Source: Smittia aterrima (taxonomy: Eukaryota > Arthropoda > Insecta > Diptera > Chironomidae). Taken from it: a stretch of DNA of 64,000 bases. This document shows positions 43,896-55,021 of the stretch, in pieces. The translations under genes and the position numbers were made by a program. The DNA lies in the NCBI GenBank assembly GCA_033063855.1, contig CP093829.1, positions 4,784,243-4,848,242 of the forward strand. The letters run 5' to 3'. The notes under the pieces are model-generated. The model did not search any database, was not told the origin of the DNA, and saw only the letters and a list, made by a program, of their open reading frames with translations. Numbering within the stretch: position 1 is the stretch's first letter; each line of letters opens with the position of its first letter.

Positions 43896-44695
43896 ATGGA
43901 ATCTTTAAAAGTTCTTCCATTTAAAAAGATTTTGTTCATCCTTCTGACATTTTGGATTAGTCTGGTTGATTCAAGATTCATATTTTTTTAAATTTTTTAA
44001 AATATTTTGAGTTCCAGGTTCTATCCGATGACTATTCGTACGATTATTCATATGACAATCAATATTCAGCTGGCAACGACTATTCAAACGATTATGATTA
44101 TTCATACGATTATGGAAGTTCGTATAACTATGATTATGCACCTTCGGACGACTATAATTACGACTACAGCTATGATTATGGAGACAATGCCGAACAATGT
44201 GAATATTTGAAAGCAAACCAAAATTCAGATGTGACTTCGTGCTGCAAATATCCGGACCTAGCTTTAAATGAAGACAGTTTTATGGATTGCGTCATGATGT
44301 GCATGGGATTGGAGGACGAAGATGCCGCATATTGCTGTAGTTTGACTTGCTGCTTTGAAAGTATGGGAATGTTAACATTCACGAGAGATGAAAGTGGAGT
44401 TCCTATTGAAGCATCTGGAATTGAGGCAGATTTTTTAATCACATCGTTTGCCCAGACCGTTGACTTTGACGAGGCTTGGATTTCAGTTCTAACTGAAAAT
44501 GCTAATAAATGCATTGATGAACACTTCAAACTCGGTGGGGATGCAGAATGCGAAATCATTCCTGCTTCTCTTTACACTGTTGTCGATTGCATTTACAACG
44601 AAAATTTTTTGAAGTGTCCTTATTGGAATCCCAACGACGACTCTACGTGTGAAAACAGTCGTCAGTTCTATGAAAAGTGTTATGTATTGGAATAG
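43896..44695 (+). CDS. OBP-like gene E (248 aa)
   Basis: Exons 43896-43964 and 44018-44695. Signal exon MESLKVLPFKKILF... ends in ISL before a GTTGAT donor. The Tyr/Asp segment of about 60 residues has SYDY, NDYSNDYDYSYDYG and NYDYAPSDDYNYDY units. The Cys domain starts CEYLKANQNSDVTSCC and carries the full TCCFESMG triplet; it ends KCYVLE. With P and Q it forms a subgroup marked by KANQNS and IEASGIEAD. Confidence 0.82.
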
Positions 44696-44866
44696 TTCTA
44701 ACAACAATTATTTTGCACTTTTTTATTTTTCTGAGTTATTGCAAAAATAAACTTCGCAACATGCAAGAGCTTCCGTTTAACATTTTATTCTTTTATATTT
44801 CAATTTTTATTCCTATTTAAACAGAAATAATAAAAGTTTTTACTTAGAGTAAGCTCTGAACTTGAA

Positions 44867-45662
44867 ATGGAAGCTTCAAAAGTTTTAGCTTTTAGAAAGA
44901 TTTTGTGCATCGTTTGGATATTTTCGAGTGGACTGGTTAATTCAAATTTTCGATTATTTTGACAAATTTTAAAGTTAAAAGTTGCAGGTTCTCTCAGATG
45001 ATTATTCCTACGATTACAATTATGGCCAGGAAGATCCAACATATAACTACGATTACGCTCCATCGACCGATTACGACAACGATTATAGTTATGATTACGG
45101 AGATACATCAGCTGATTATCCATCGTACGACGATGTTGATGACGACATGAGCCCCGAGTGTAAAAAGATGGTTTCAAACATGAATTATGATCTCTTTATT
45201 TGTTGTGAATATCCTTACTTAGTTATTTTGGATGATTTTTATAATTCATGTTTTGTGGACTGTGTCAGACCGAAAAATGGCGATTCTCAGCGTTGCTGTA
45301 GAATGACGTGCTCATATGAGAAAATTGGATTGTTTGATTACTTCAGAGACGACTACGGAAATATTACTGGGATTTCGCAAATTAACGCTGATGCAATAGT
45401 CAAGGCATTTTTGGATTCCGTCCCAGAAGTAGACAAATTATGGATGCCTGTCATTACTGAAAGCTCAAGAAAATGTGTTGACAAATATTTCAAACTCGAA
45501 GATGAATTGGATTGCGGAATTATTCCTGTTTCTACTTATGACGTAATCGATTGCGTATTCTTCGAAAACTTTTTAAATTGTCCAAACTATAATGAAATGA
45601 AATGGAAAGGTTGTAATACCACTTACGAGTTCGTGCAAACTTGCATGAAGCCAGGACATTAA
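44867..45662 (+). CDS. OBP-like gene F, most divergent copy (247 aa)
   Basis: Exons 44867-44935 and 44988-45662. The Tyr/Asp segment (NYGQEDPTYNYDYAPSTDYDNDYSYDYG) is extended by SADYPSYDDVDDDMSPE before the first Cys. The domain is divergent: CKKMVSNMNYDLFICCEYPYL, an inserted VRPKNGDSQ loop, VPEVDKLWMPVITESSRKC, and CPNYNEMKWKGCNTTYEFVQTC instead of CPYWNP...C. It keeps the Cys framework, so the fold should be retained with a different ligand pocket. A truncated relative of its 3' end lies at 50013-50188. Confidence 0.8.
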
Positions 45663-45947
45663 GAGAAGAAAATCAATAAAACATTTCCTCAAAAAGTTTC
45701 GTCCAAGCTTCAAACAAATTTTTTATCATTTGAAAATTATATAACAAAATCGATGTGAAAACATTTAACGAAAAAAACATTTGACATATAAATTTTTAAA
45801 TCGTTAACAAAATTGGTACACACATTTTAAAGAAACAAATTTTTTATGCAACGGAAACAATGATCTTCCGCAGATTTTTTTAGCTTCGAGCTTGGTTATA
45901 TCTTTGAAGCGATCAAGTTTTCAGGTAAAGTTTGTTCAAAGTTTGAA

Positions 45948-46780
45948 ATGGAAACTTCAAAAGTTCACTCTTTTAAAAAGATTTTGTTCATCCTTCTGAC
46001 ATATTGGATTAGCCTGGTTGATTCAAGTTTTGCAAATATTTTTGAAATCTTTTAACAAGTTTTGAGTTCCAGGTTCGATCCGATGACTATTCGTACGATT
46101 ATTCATATGACAATCAATATTCAGCTGGCAACGATTATTCATACGATTATGATTATTCATACGATTATGATTATTCATACGATTATGATTACTCTTATGA
46201 CTATGGTGATTCGTATAACTATGATTATGCACCTTCGGACTATTATAATTACGACTACGGCATTAAAGAACAGTGCGAGTATTGGTCAGCGAGCATGACT
46301 GAAGATTTCTTTTCATGTTGCGATTTTCCCATGATGAGTGTTGATATTGACGTTTACATGAATTGCATCACGAGTTGCATTGAATTAGAGGACGAAGAGG
46401 CCGTTCGTTGTTGCAGTTTGACTTGCTCGTTTGAATGTATGGGAATGATGGAATTTGAAAAGGACGACCGTGGAGTTGCTACTAAAGCATTGGGAATGAA
46501 CGTCGACAATTTAGTTAAATCATTTTTGCTGTCTATTGAAGATGACGAGGCTTGGGGGCCAGTATTAACTGAGAGTGCAGCAAAATGTGTCAATGAATAT
46601 TTTACAATCGGTGGAGAATTAGATTGCGGCATGATTCCTGATTCTATTTACGATGTTGTCGATTGCATGGCCATTCAAAATTATTTGAAGTGTCCTAATT
46701 TTACTCCAAACGATCAATGCGATATGAGCCGACTGTTTGTAGATCAATGCATGAAGCCAGGAATGGATTACGATTATTAA
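45948..46780 (+). CDS. OBP-like gene G, longest YDY repeat tract (258 aa)
   Basis: Exons 45948-46016 and 46073-46780. The segment after the signal peptide contains four consecutive SYDYDY units, encoded by near-identical 18-base repeats of the TATTCATACGATTATGAT type (about 46135-46200). The domain (CEYWSASMTEDFFSCCDFP...) has an MEFEKDDRGVATKALGM block and ends CPNFTPNDQC...CMKPGMDYDY, so it also finishes with YDY. J and K are its closest relatives. The upstream flank differs from that of E or H: no TATATAAA is seen, and the region matches that of J. Confidence 0.82.
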
Positions 46781-46968
46781 ATTAAGATTTGTTTATTAGA
46801 ATAATCGGGTAAGTTACCCGGAATAACACTTTTTTTAAAAAAATTTTGTTCAGCTAAAATAGTTTCCGTTTACTTTTTTTATGAATTTCAAACTTATTCA
46901 AATTTAGATTTCTATATAAACTGATAAAATAATAAAAATCCACAGTTTTAGTTTGCTCGGAGTTTAAA

Positions 46969-47780
46969 ATGGAAGCATTTAAAGTTTTTGCTTTCAACAA
47001 GATTTTGTTCATCCTTCTGTCGTTTTGGATTAGCCTGGTTGATTCAAGTTTCTCAATTATTTTTAAAATCTTTTAAAATGTTTTGAGTTTTAGGTTCGAT
47101 CCGATGACTATTCCTACGATTATTCATATGACAATGAATATTCAGCTGGCAACGATTATTCATACGATTATGGAAGTTCGTACGACTATGGCTCTTCATA
47201 TAACTATGATTATGCACCTTCGGACGAATATGATAATAGTTATGATTATGGAGACAATACCAAGCAGTGTGAATATTTGAAATCGAACATGATTCCTGAA
47301 TTGAATTCGTGTTGCAATTATCCAGTACTTGGTGTGATGGAAGATATAATAATTGGATGCTACGGTGGCGAATGTGCTGAATTGAAGGACGAAAATCTTG
47401 CTATGTGTTGTGTATTGACCTGCATTTTCGATACTACGGGAATAATAGAATATGAGAAAGACGACAATGGAGTTGCTATTGAAGTAACAGGAATTAACTT
47501 GGACGCTACAATTGAATCGTTTATGATGTCAGTTGACTATGACGAGACTTGGCTTCCTATCATAACTGAGAGTGCCTCCAAATGTATCGATAAATATTTC
47601 AAATTAGGGGAGGTATCAGAATGTTCCACGCTTCCTAATTCTTTTTCCATTTCCCTCGATTGTATATGCTTAGATTCTTATATGAAGTGTCCTTACTGGA
47701 ATCCAAAAGACGACTCCAAGTGTCAATACAACCGTCAGTACGCGGAGATCTGCATGGAACCAGGAAAATATATCCAATAA
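46969..47780 (+). CDS. OBP-like gene H (251 aa)
   Basis: Exons 46969-47037 and 47094-47780; TATATAAA at 46913-46920. The repeat segment has two GSSYDYG/GSSYNYDY units. The Cys domain is of a distinct subgroup with L and N: CEYLKSNMIPELNSCCNYPVLG, an IIGCYGGECAEL loop, TCIFDTTGIIEYEKDD, and CPYWNPKDDSKCQYNRQYAEIC. It ends MEPGKYIQ. A second polar Gly-Gly loop replaces the MDC...KC spacing of the A-D subgroup. Confidence 0.8.
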
Positions 47781-48237
47781 GTTAAAAATAAATTTTTACA
47801 ACGAAAATTTCAATGTCAAGTTTTGTTAGGTCGAAACCATTTTTACTTTTTTTAAACATATTTTCAACAAGCTCTCATCGACATTTTTTCCAGCTTTAAC
47901 TCTGAACTTCAAAGTTTGAAACCTCTTTCAAGTATGTTCACAATGTTTAATTTTTTGAAACATTCTCTGCCAAAAATATCTTAACAAAAATATGAACTAT
48001 GTAAAATGAAATAATAAAATTTTCAGGTTAGTGTACAAGTTAGTAGTTAAAGTTTTCTCTTTCCACCCGATTTTGTTCATTGTTTTGATTTTTTGGATTA
48101 GGCATGTTTTTCAGTGTAAATTCTAATTTTAAAATATTTTTCGCAAAAAATAACTTAACAAACTTTTTATTCCAAGTGAACTCCTATAAAAATTGAAATA
48201 ATAAAAGTTTTCAGTTAGTGCAATATTTTCATTCGAA
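47781..48237. pseudogene. Spacer with relic of a promoter and signal exon
   Basis: Between genes H and I lies a decayed first exon (about 48045-48107; TTAAAGTTTTCTCTTTCCAC..., then TTTTGTTCATTGTTTTGATT) preceded by an AATAATAAAATTTTCAGGTTAG promoter remnant. It has no ATG and no donor. It is followed directly by the intact promoter of copy I, with TATAAA at 48185-48190. Confidence 0.55.
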
Positions 48238-49578
48238 ATGGAACCTTTAAAAGTTCCTTCTTTTAAAAATATTTTGTTCTTAGTTCTGACAAGTTGGATT
48301 GGGCTGGTTAAATCAAGCTTGAAAATGAAAATTATTTATTAAAAAAATTAATTCCAGGTTTGTTCCGATTATTATGATTACAATTATGTCCAGGATGATC
48401 CAACATATGACTACGATTACTCGTATAGCTACGCTTATTCATATAACTATGATTATTATTATAACTACGATTACGCACCATCGACCGACTATGATTACAG
48501 TTATGATTACGGAGATAATGCCGAACATTGCGAATATTTGAAATCGAACATGATCCATGAATTGAGTTCATGTTGCATTTATCCAAAGTTAAGTATTCCA
48601 TTTGATATAGCGATGGATTGCTTCGCAGATTGCGCTGAAATTGAGGATCCTAATGCCATGCGTTGCTGCTCTACGACTTGCTGTTTTGACAATTCAGGAA
48701 TGATGGAATATTATAAAGACGGCAATGGAGTTGCAATAGCAGTGTGGATGGGCGGCCCATTCGAAAGGTCTTTTCGGGGGCCGAGGCCCACCAAAGGCCC
48801 ACGACTCAGGTGCCGACCGTGGGCCCAGGCCCACCAAAGGCCCACGACTCAGGTGCCGACCGTGGGCCCAGGCCCACCAAAGGCCCACGACTCAGGGGCC
48901 GACCAGGGGCCTAGGCCCACCAAAGGCCCACGGCCCCGGGGCGGCCCATCCACATAGCAAATGTTTTTTAATTTAAAAATTATTAATTTTTGTTGAGCGC
49001 ATCAATTAAAAAAAAATTGAAGGAAAAAAATTTAAAAAACATTTGCTATGTGGATGGGCCGCCCCGGGGCCGTGGGCCTTTGGTGGGCCTCGGCCCCTGA
49101 GTCGTGGGCCTTTGGTGGGCCTCGGCCCCTGAGTCGTGGGCCTTTGGTGGGCCTCGGCCCACGGTCGGCCCCTGAGTCGTGGGCCTTTGGTGGGCCTCGG
49201 CCCCCGAAAAGACCGAATATGGGCCTGTTTCGGCACCTTTGGCACCAGGCCCATCCACACTGTGCAATAGAACTGAAAAGAATGAACGCGAGTGGCATTG
49301 TGGAAGGGTATTCACATTATGTTGACTATGACGAGACTTGGGTTTCTATCTTAACTGAAAGTGTTCCAAAATGTATCGATCAATATTCTACACTGGGTGG
49401 GGAAACAGAATGCGCCACGATTCCTGAATCTCTTTATGCTGTTCTCGATTGCATTGTCAAAGAAAATTATATGAAGTGTCCTTATTGGAATGAAAACGAT
49501 GACCCTAAGTGTGAATACAATCGTCAGTTTGTCGATAAGTGTATATATCGTAATATTGAGATAAGAGTAGCTTTTTGA
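48238..49578 (+). pseudogene. OBP-like gene I, interrupted by a foldback element
   Basis: Exon 1 48238-48306 and exon 2 from 48358 are intact, with the longest run of mixed YDY/YAYSYNYDYYYNYDY in the array, and the Cys domain reads normally to GNGVAIA. There a 523-base element (48740-49262) with an 8-base target duplication is inserted. The remainder (IELKRMNASGIVEGYSHYVDYDETW... to 49578) continues as in gene O. Insertion plus duplication is 531 bases, so the downstream frame is preserved, but the element supplies a stop at 48955-48957. The natural stop has also changed, adding YRNIEIRVAF. Without splicing of the element, only a truncated protein can be made. Confidence 0.85.
48740..49262. 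mobile_element. GC-rich foldback/MITE-like element with 8-bp target duplication
   Basis: Terminal inverted repeats CAGTGTGGATGGGC and GCCCATCCACACTG are perfect over 14 bases. The target duplication TGCAATAG flanks both sides (48732-48739 and 49263-49270). Eight-base duplications and CAGTG termini fit a non-autonomous hAT-type element; this is inference from structure. Two long GC-rich arms face each other around a central AT-rich stretch (about 48958-49048), giving an almost perfect inner hairpin. The left arm has tandem units of about 43 bases and the right arm units of about 32 bases (GTGGGCCTTTGGTGGGCCTC core). It encodes no transposase. Its composition is strikingly unlike the surrounding AT-rich DNA. 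Confidence 0.9.
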
Positions 49579-50464
49579 ATAGAATGAACTGTAGTAGCTT
49601 TGTAGAATTTTCGTACATTTGGTTTCTATAGTTGTAGAAGCCAATACTCAAGAATGTGATAGATATTACAGAGAAGTACGATGATTTGGAGCATTGATAA
49701 AAACAAGAAGAAAAACACTAAAATACATTTGTGAAGTTACTAAATTGAATGAATTGTATTGTACTTTTTGCGATCCACAGAAACGTAGGCAAATTACCTC
49801 TTGTATCAAATTCTGTTATGACAACCGCTTCGATTCCGATGAGGAAACCTTTTTTTTTTCCAGAAATCGAAGTTACATGAGAAGGAAGTGTCTCCACAAG
49901 GATGTTTCAAATTCCCTTTTCAAGAAAGAACTTTTTAAATAACTGAAATTCCTTTGGCGAGAGTTGAATTCGAACTTCAGATCTACTGCATTGAAAACAG
50001 GATTCTACGAATCACTTTGTTATTTTGGATGATTTATATAAAAAAATGGAATTATTCCTGTTTCTACTTATGACGTAATCGAATTCTTCGAAAACTTTTT
50101 AAATTGTCCAAACTATAATGAAATGAAATGGAAAAGTTGTGATGCCACTTACGAGTTCGTGCAAACTTGCATGAAGCCAGGACATTAAGAGAAAATCAAT
50201 AAAACATTTCATCAAAAAGTTTCGTCAAAACTTCTAACAAATTTTTTGTCATTTGAAACTTAAAAAACAAAATCAATGTGAAAACATTCGACTAAAGAAC
50301 ATTCGACATGTAAATTCTTACATCGAAATTGATACACACTTTCTAGTAAAAACAATTTTGTTACGCAACGGAAACAATGATCTTCCGCAGATTTTTTTTG
50401 CTTCGAGCTTGGTTATATCTTTGAAGCGATCAAGTTTTCAGGTAAAGTTGGTTCAAAATTTGAA
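49579..50464. pseudogene. Relic-rich spacer between copies I and J
   Basis: Bases 49579-49980 match the 3' flank of gene O (56160-56640). A Cys-containing open frame at 49694-49942 is not conserved in that second copy and is judged non-coding. Bases 50013-50188 are a 3'-end relic of gene F with an internal deletion (TLCYFG... then GIIPVSTYDVIEFFENFLNCPNYNEMKWKSCDATYEFVQTCMKPGH, stop at 50186-50188). The following 270 bases match 45663-45947, the F-G spacer. Confidence 0.7.
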
Positions 50465-51261
50465 ATGGAAACTTCAAAAGTTCACTCTTTTAAAAAGATT
50501 TTGTTCATCCTTCTGACATATTGGATTAGTCTGGTTGATTCAAGATTTGCAAATATTTGTGAAATCTTTTAACAAGTTTTGAGTTCCAGGTTCGATCCGA
50601 TGACTATTCGTACGATTATTCATATGACAATCAATATTCCGCTGGCAACGATTATTCATACGATTATGATTATTCATATGACTATGGCTCTTCGTATAAC
50701 TATGATTATGCACCTTCGGACTACTATAATTACGACTATGGCATTAAAGAACAGTGCGAGTTTTGGGCATCGAACATGGAAGAAGATTTCTTTTCATGTT
50801 GCGAATTCCCCATGCTGAGTATGGATATAGACGTTTACATGACTTGCTACATGTTTTGCATTGAATTAGAGGACGAAGAGGCCATTCGTTGTTGCGAATC
50901 GACTTGCTCTTTTGAAAGTATGGGAATGATGGAATTTGAAAAGGACGACCGTGGAGTTGCTACTAAAGCATTGGGAATGAACGTCGACAGTTTAGTTAAA
51001 TCATTTTTGCTGTCCACTGATGATGAAGAGGCTTGGCGTCCTGCCTTAGTTGAGAGTGCAACAAAATGTGTCAATGAATATTTCACAATCGGTGGAGATT
51101 TAGATTGCGACATAATTCCTGATCCTGTTTATGATGTTGTCGATTGCATGGTCATTCAAAATTATTTGAATTGTCCTAATTTCACTCCAACCGATCAATG
51201 CCAAATGACCCGACCTTTTGTAGAGCAATGCATGAAGCCAGGAATGGATTACGATTATTGA
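50465..51261 (+). CDS. OBP-like gene J (246 aa)
   Basis: Exons 50465-50533 and 50590-51261. The signal exon is the same as gene G's apart from silent or single changes (METSKVHSFKKILF). The repeat segment has fewer SYDYDY units than G and includes GSSYNYDYAPSDYYNYDYG. The domain follows G closely (EEDFFSCCEFP, MEFEKDDRGVATKALGMNVDS) but has ESTCSFES in place of SLTCSFEC. It ends CMKPGMDYDY. It arose with its upstream relic of F as a duplicated F-G unit. Confidence 0.82.
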
Positions 51262-51454
51262 TTTAAGATTGGTTAATTAGAATAATCAGGTAAGTTACCC
51301 AGAATAACACTTTTTTTTTTAATATTTGTTCAGTGGAAACAGTTTCCGTTTACTTTTTTTTATAAATTTTTCAGAAAAATTCTCTTGAATTTTTTTTCTA
51401 TATAAACTGATAAAATAATAAAAATCCACAATTTTAGTTTGCTCGGAGTTTAAA

Positions 51455-52248
51455 ATGAAAGCATTTAAAGTTTTTGCTTTCAACAAGATTTTGGTCATCC
51501 TACTGACATTTTGCATTAGTCTGGTTGATTCAAGTTTCATATTAATTTTTTAAATATTTTAAAATGTTTTGAGTTCCAGGTTCGATCCGATGACTATTCG
51601 TACGATTATTCATATGACAATCAATATTCCGCTGGCAACGATTATTCATATGATTATGATTACTCGTATGACTATGGCGCTTCGTATAACTACGATTATG
51701 CACCTTCGGACTACTATAATTACGACTATGGCATTAAAGAACAGTGCGAGTTTTGGGCATCGAACATGGTTGATGATTTCTTTTCATGTTGCGAATTTCC
51801 CATGTTGAGTGTTGATATGGACGTTTACATGAATTGTTTCATGATTTGTTTTGAATTAGAGGACAAAGAAGCCGCTCGTTGTTGCAAGTCGACTTGCACT
51901 TTTGAAGGTATGGGAATGATGGAATTTGAAAAGGACGACCGTGGAGTTGCCACTAAAGCATTGGGAGTAAACGTCGACAGTTTAGTTGAATCATTTTTGC
52001 TGTCTACTGATGATGAAGAGGCTTGGCGACCTATCTTAACTGAGAGTGCAACAAAATGTGTCAATCAATATATTAAAACCTATGGAGAATTAGATTGCGA
52101 CATAATTCCTGATAATATTTACGATGTTGTCGATTGCATGGTCATTCCAAATTATTTGCAGTGTCCTCATTTTACTCAAACCGATCAATGCGAAATAAGC
52201 CGACTGTTTGTAAAGCAATGCATGAAGCCAGGAATGGATTACGATTAA
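51455..52248 (+). CDS. OBP-like gene K (245 aa)
   Basis: Exons 51455-51523 and 51580-52248; TATATAAA at 51399-51406. The signal exon is of the H/L type (MKAFKVFAFNKILV) whereas exon 2 is of the G/J type, so the gene is a chimera of two subgroups, probably produced by exchange in or near the intron. The repeat segment and domain are close to J (EFWASNMVDDFFSCCEFP...), with KTYGELDCDIIPDN and CPHFTQTDQC variants. The frame ends one residue earlier than J (MDYD). Confidence 0.82.
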
Positions 52249-52456
52249 TGATTTACGACTGATTAATTAGAATAATCGGGTAGTTACCCGGGAGTCCCGA
52301 GTAGAAACAGCACTTTTTTTTCTTGAAATATTTGTTCAGTTAAAATTGTTTCCGTTTACTTTTTTTCATGAATTTCAAACTTATTCAAACTTAGATTTTT
52401 ATATAAACTGAGAAAATAATAAAAAACCCACAGTTTTAGTTTGCTCCGAGTTTAAA

Positions 52457-53264
52457 ATGGAAGCATTTAAAGTTTTTGCTTTCAACAAGATTTTGTTCAT
52501 TCTTCTGACATTTTGGATTAATCTGGTTGAGTCAAGTTTCGCTTTGTTTCTGAAATCTTTTAAAATGTTTTGAGTTCCAGGTTCGATCCGATGACTATTC
52601 GTACGATTATTCATATGACAATGAATATTCCGATGGCAACGATTATTCAAACAATTATGATTATTCGTACGAGGAAGCTCCTTCATATAACTACGATTAC
52701 GCGCCTTCGGACAAATATGATAATAGTTATGATTATGGAGATAATGCCGAACAATGTGAATATTTGAAATCGAATATGATTCTTGAATTGGACTCGTGTT
52801 GCAATTATCCAGTACTTGGTGCGATGGATAATATAGTCATTGGATGCTACGGTGGCAAATGTGCTGAATTGCAGGACGATGCTTTGTGTTGTATATTGAC
52901 CTGCATTTTTGATACTACGGGAATGATAGAATATAAGAAAGACGCCAATGGAGTTGCTATCGAAGCAACAGGAATTAACGTGGACACTATAATTGAATCG
53001 TTTATGATGTCAGTTCAAGATGACGAGACTTGGCTTCCTATCATAACTGAGAGTGCACCCAAATGTATCGATAAATATTTCAAATTAGGGGAGGTATCAG
53101 AATGCACCACGTTTCCTGATTCTGTTTCCATTGCCCTCGATTGTATGTGCTTAGATTCTTATATGAAGTGTCCTTATTGGAATCCGAAAGACAACTCAAA
53201 GTGTGACTACAACCGTCAGTACGCGGAGATGTGCATGAAACCAGAAGTAGCTCCGATGAATTAA
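52457..53264 (+). CDS. OBP-like gene L (250 aa)
   Basis: Exons 52457-52525 and 52581-53264; TATATAAA at 52400-52407. Signal exon MEAFKVFAFNKILF with a GTTGAG donor. The repeat segment has NDYSNNYDYSYEEAPSYNYDYAPS. The domain is of the H subgroup (IIGCYGG-type loop VIGCYGGKCAEL), with a three-residue shorter loop before CCILTCIFDTTG. It ends CMKPEVAPMN. Confidence 0.82.
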
Positions 53265-53539
53265 AAAAAAACTTTTACAATAAAACTTTCAATGTCAAGT
53301 TTGGTTAGTCGAAACAATTTTTTCTTATTTTTTAAACATTTTGTTAACAAGCTAAAGCTTTCGTCGACATTTTATTCTTTTCCAGCTTTATAACTCTGAA
53401 CTTCAAAGTTTTAATCAACAAAATGGAGTTGACTGAAAAGTGTTTGTTCACAACAATCCGTTTATCGTTTTGTCTTCAACATTTCCTATTTAAACTGAAG
53501 TAATAAAAGTTACAAGTTAGAGTAAGTTCTTAGCTCTAA

Positions 53540-53905
53540 ATGTAACCATTAAAAGTTAGCTTTTAAACAAATTTTGTTCATCGTTTTGACATTTTGGATT
53601 GGACTGGTAATTCAAGGTTTGCAATTACTTTAAATTATTTAGAAAGCGCTGAATTCCAGGTTGTCCCAGAAGATTATTCTTACGATTACAACGCACCTAA
53701 ATCAGGAAGTTCTTCTTATGACTACGGATCACAGGCGGCTCCCTTATATGACGAGGATTACTCATACGACGATTACTCAACTAACTCTGATTATAGTCCT
53801 TCTACCGATTACGACTACAGTTATGATTATGGGGATAACGCCGAACAGTGCGGATACATGAAATCGAACATGAATCCAGAATTGAGATCTGCATGGAACC
53901 GATAA
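53540..53905 (+). pseudogene. OBP-like gene M: decayed copy with internal deletion
   Basis: The ATG at 53540 is followed directly by TAA where GAA is expected, and exon 1 also has frameshifts. The splice acceptor (ending 53659) and a long Tyr/Asp segment with YDEDYSYDDYSTNSDY units remain open through CGYMKSNMNPEL. Then the sequence jumps to RSAWNR and TAA; AGATCTGCATGGAACC corresponds to the EICMEP end of gene H. About 450 bases, nearly the whole Cys domain, have been deleted between short identical sequences. Confidence 0.85.
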
Positions 53906-54303
53906 AATAGTAAAACAGTTCTTTTAAAAATTTTAAAACATTCGTTGATTTATCATATTTATAAATAAATTTAAAATAATTTCAATTAGAATTTTCAAGG
54001 AAATTCAAATATGGCCTACAGAGTTTCCTAGAGCCTACAAACTTATATTTTAAAAGCAACAAAAGTTGGATTTAACTTTTCATTCGAATTGTTAACAACA
54101 AAATGTATTTTTCTTAGGAGAGTCAGATTGCATTTACACGGTCAGATGTTTTTCATATCAAGTTTGTATGTTCACACGAAACTTTCGCTGTCAAAAATAC
54201 TTTTACAAAATTAAGAGCATCCGTTTATTTTCTTGTCTTCAGAATTTCCTATATAAGCTGTGAATAATAAAAGTTGCAAGTTAGTGTAAACTTTTACTTT
54301 GAA

Positions 54304-55021
54304 ATGGAATTTTCTAAGGTTTTCGATCTTAAAATGATTTTATTCATCTTTTTGATTAAGCTGCTAAAATGAAATATCGCGATGATTTCTAAAAATAATT
54401 TCAAAAAACTAATTCCAGGTTAGCTCAGATGACTATTCCTACGATTACAACATAGCAGTGGCTGAGAGTCCCTCTTATGACTACAGTTATGATTATGGAG
54501 ATAATGCCGAACAGTGCGAATATTTGAAATCGAATATGCTTCCTGAAATGAGTTTTTGTGGCAATTCTCCGGTGATGGGTGTGACACAAAATATAATCAA
54601 TAGATGCTATTGTGGCGAATTTGCTGAATTGCAGGACGAAAATATTGCAATATGTTGGGTATTAATCTGCATTTTCGATAAAACGGGAATTATAGAATAT
54701 AAGAAAGACGACAATGGAGTTGCTATCGAAGCAACATGAATTAACGTGGACGCTTCAATTGAGTCGTTCATGATGACAGTTAATGATGACAAAACATGGC
54801 TTCCTGTCATAACTGAAAGTGCATCCAAATGTATCGATAAATATTTCAAATTAGGAGAGGTATCAGAATGCACCACGTTTCCTGATTCTGTTTCCATTGC
54901 ACTCAATTGTATGGGCTTAGATTCTTATATGAAGTGTCCTTACTGGAATCCAAAAGGCAACTCCAAGTGCGATTACAACCGTCAGTACGCGGAGATGTGC
55001 ATGGAACCAGGAAAAGATTAA
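54304..55021 (+). pseudogene. OBP-like gene N: decayed copy with lost donor and nonsense codon
   Basis: Exon 1 (54304 onward) has a nine-base deletion and the donor is CTGCTAAAATG where gene O has CTGGTAAAACG, so splicing is lost. Exon 2 (from 54419) carries TGA at 54737-54739 in place of GGA in EATGIN. Two conserved cysteines are changed (CCNYP to CGNSP, CCVLTC to CWVLIC). The rest to 55021 still reads ICMEP-type H-subgroup sequence. The mutations look old enough to have accumulated neutrally. Confidence 0.85.

Noticed and set aside
48694..49315. Pro/Gly/Arg-rich open frames on both strands in the foldback element
   Set aside because: They result from GC-rich tandem repeats in the element; no protein similarity to a transposase.
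49694..49942. Small Cys-rich open frame after OBP-like copy I
   Set aside because: The duplicated sequence at 56360-56560 is frameshifted, so the frame is not conserved.
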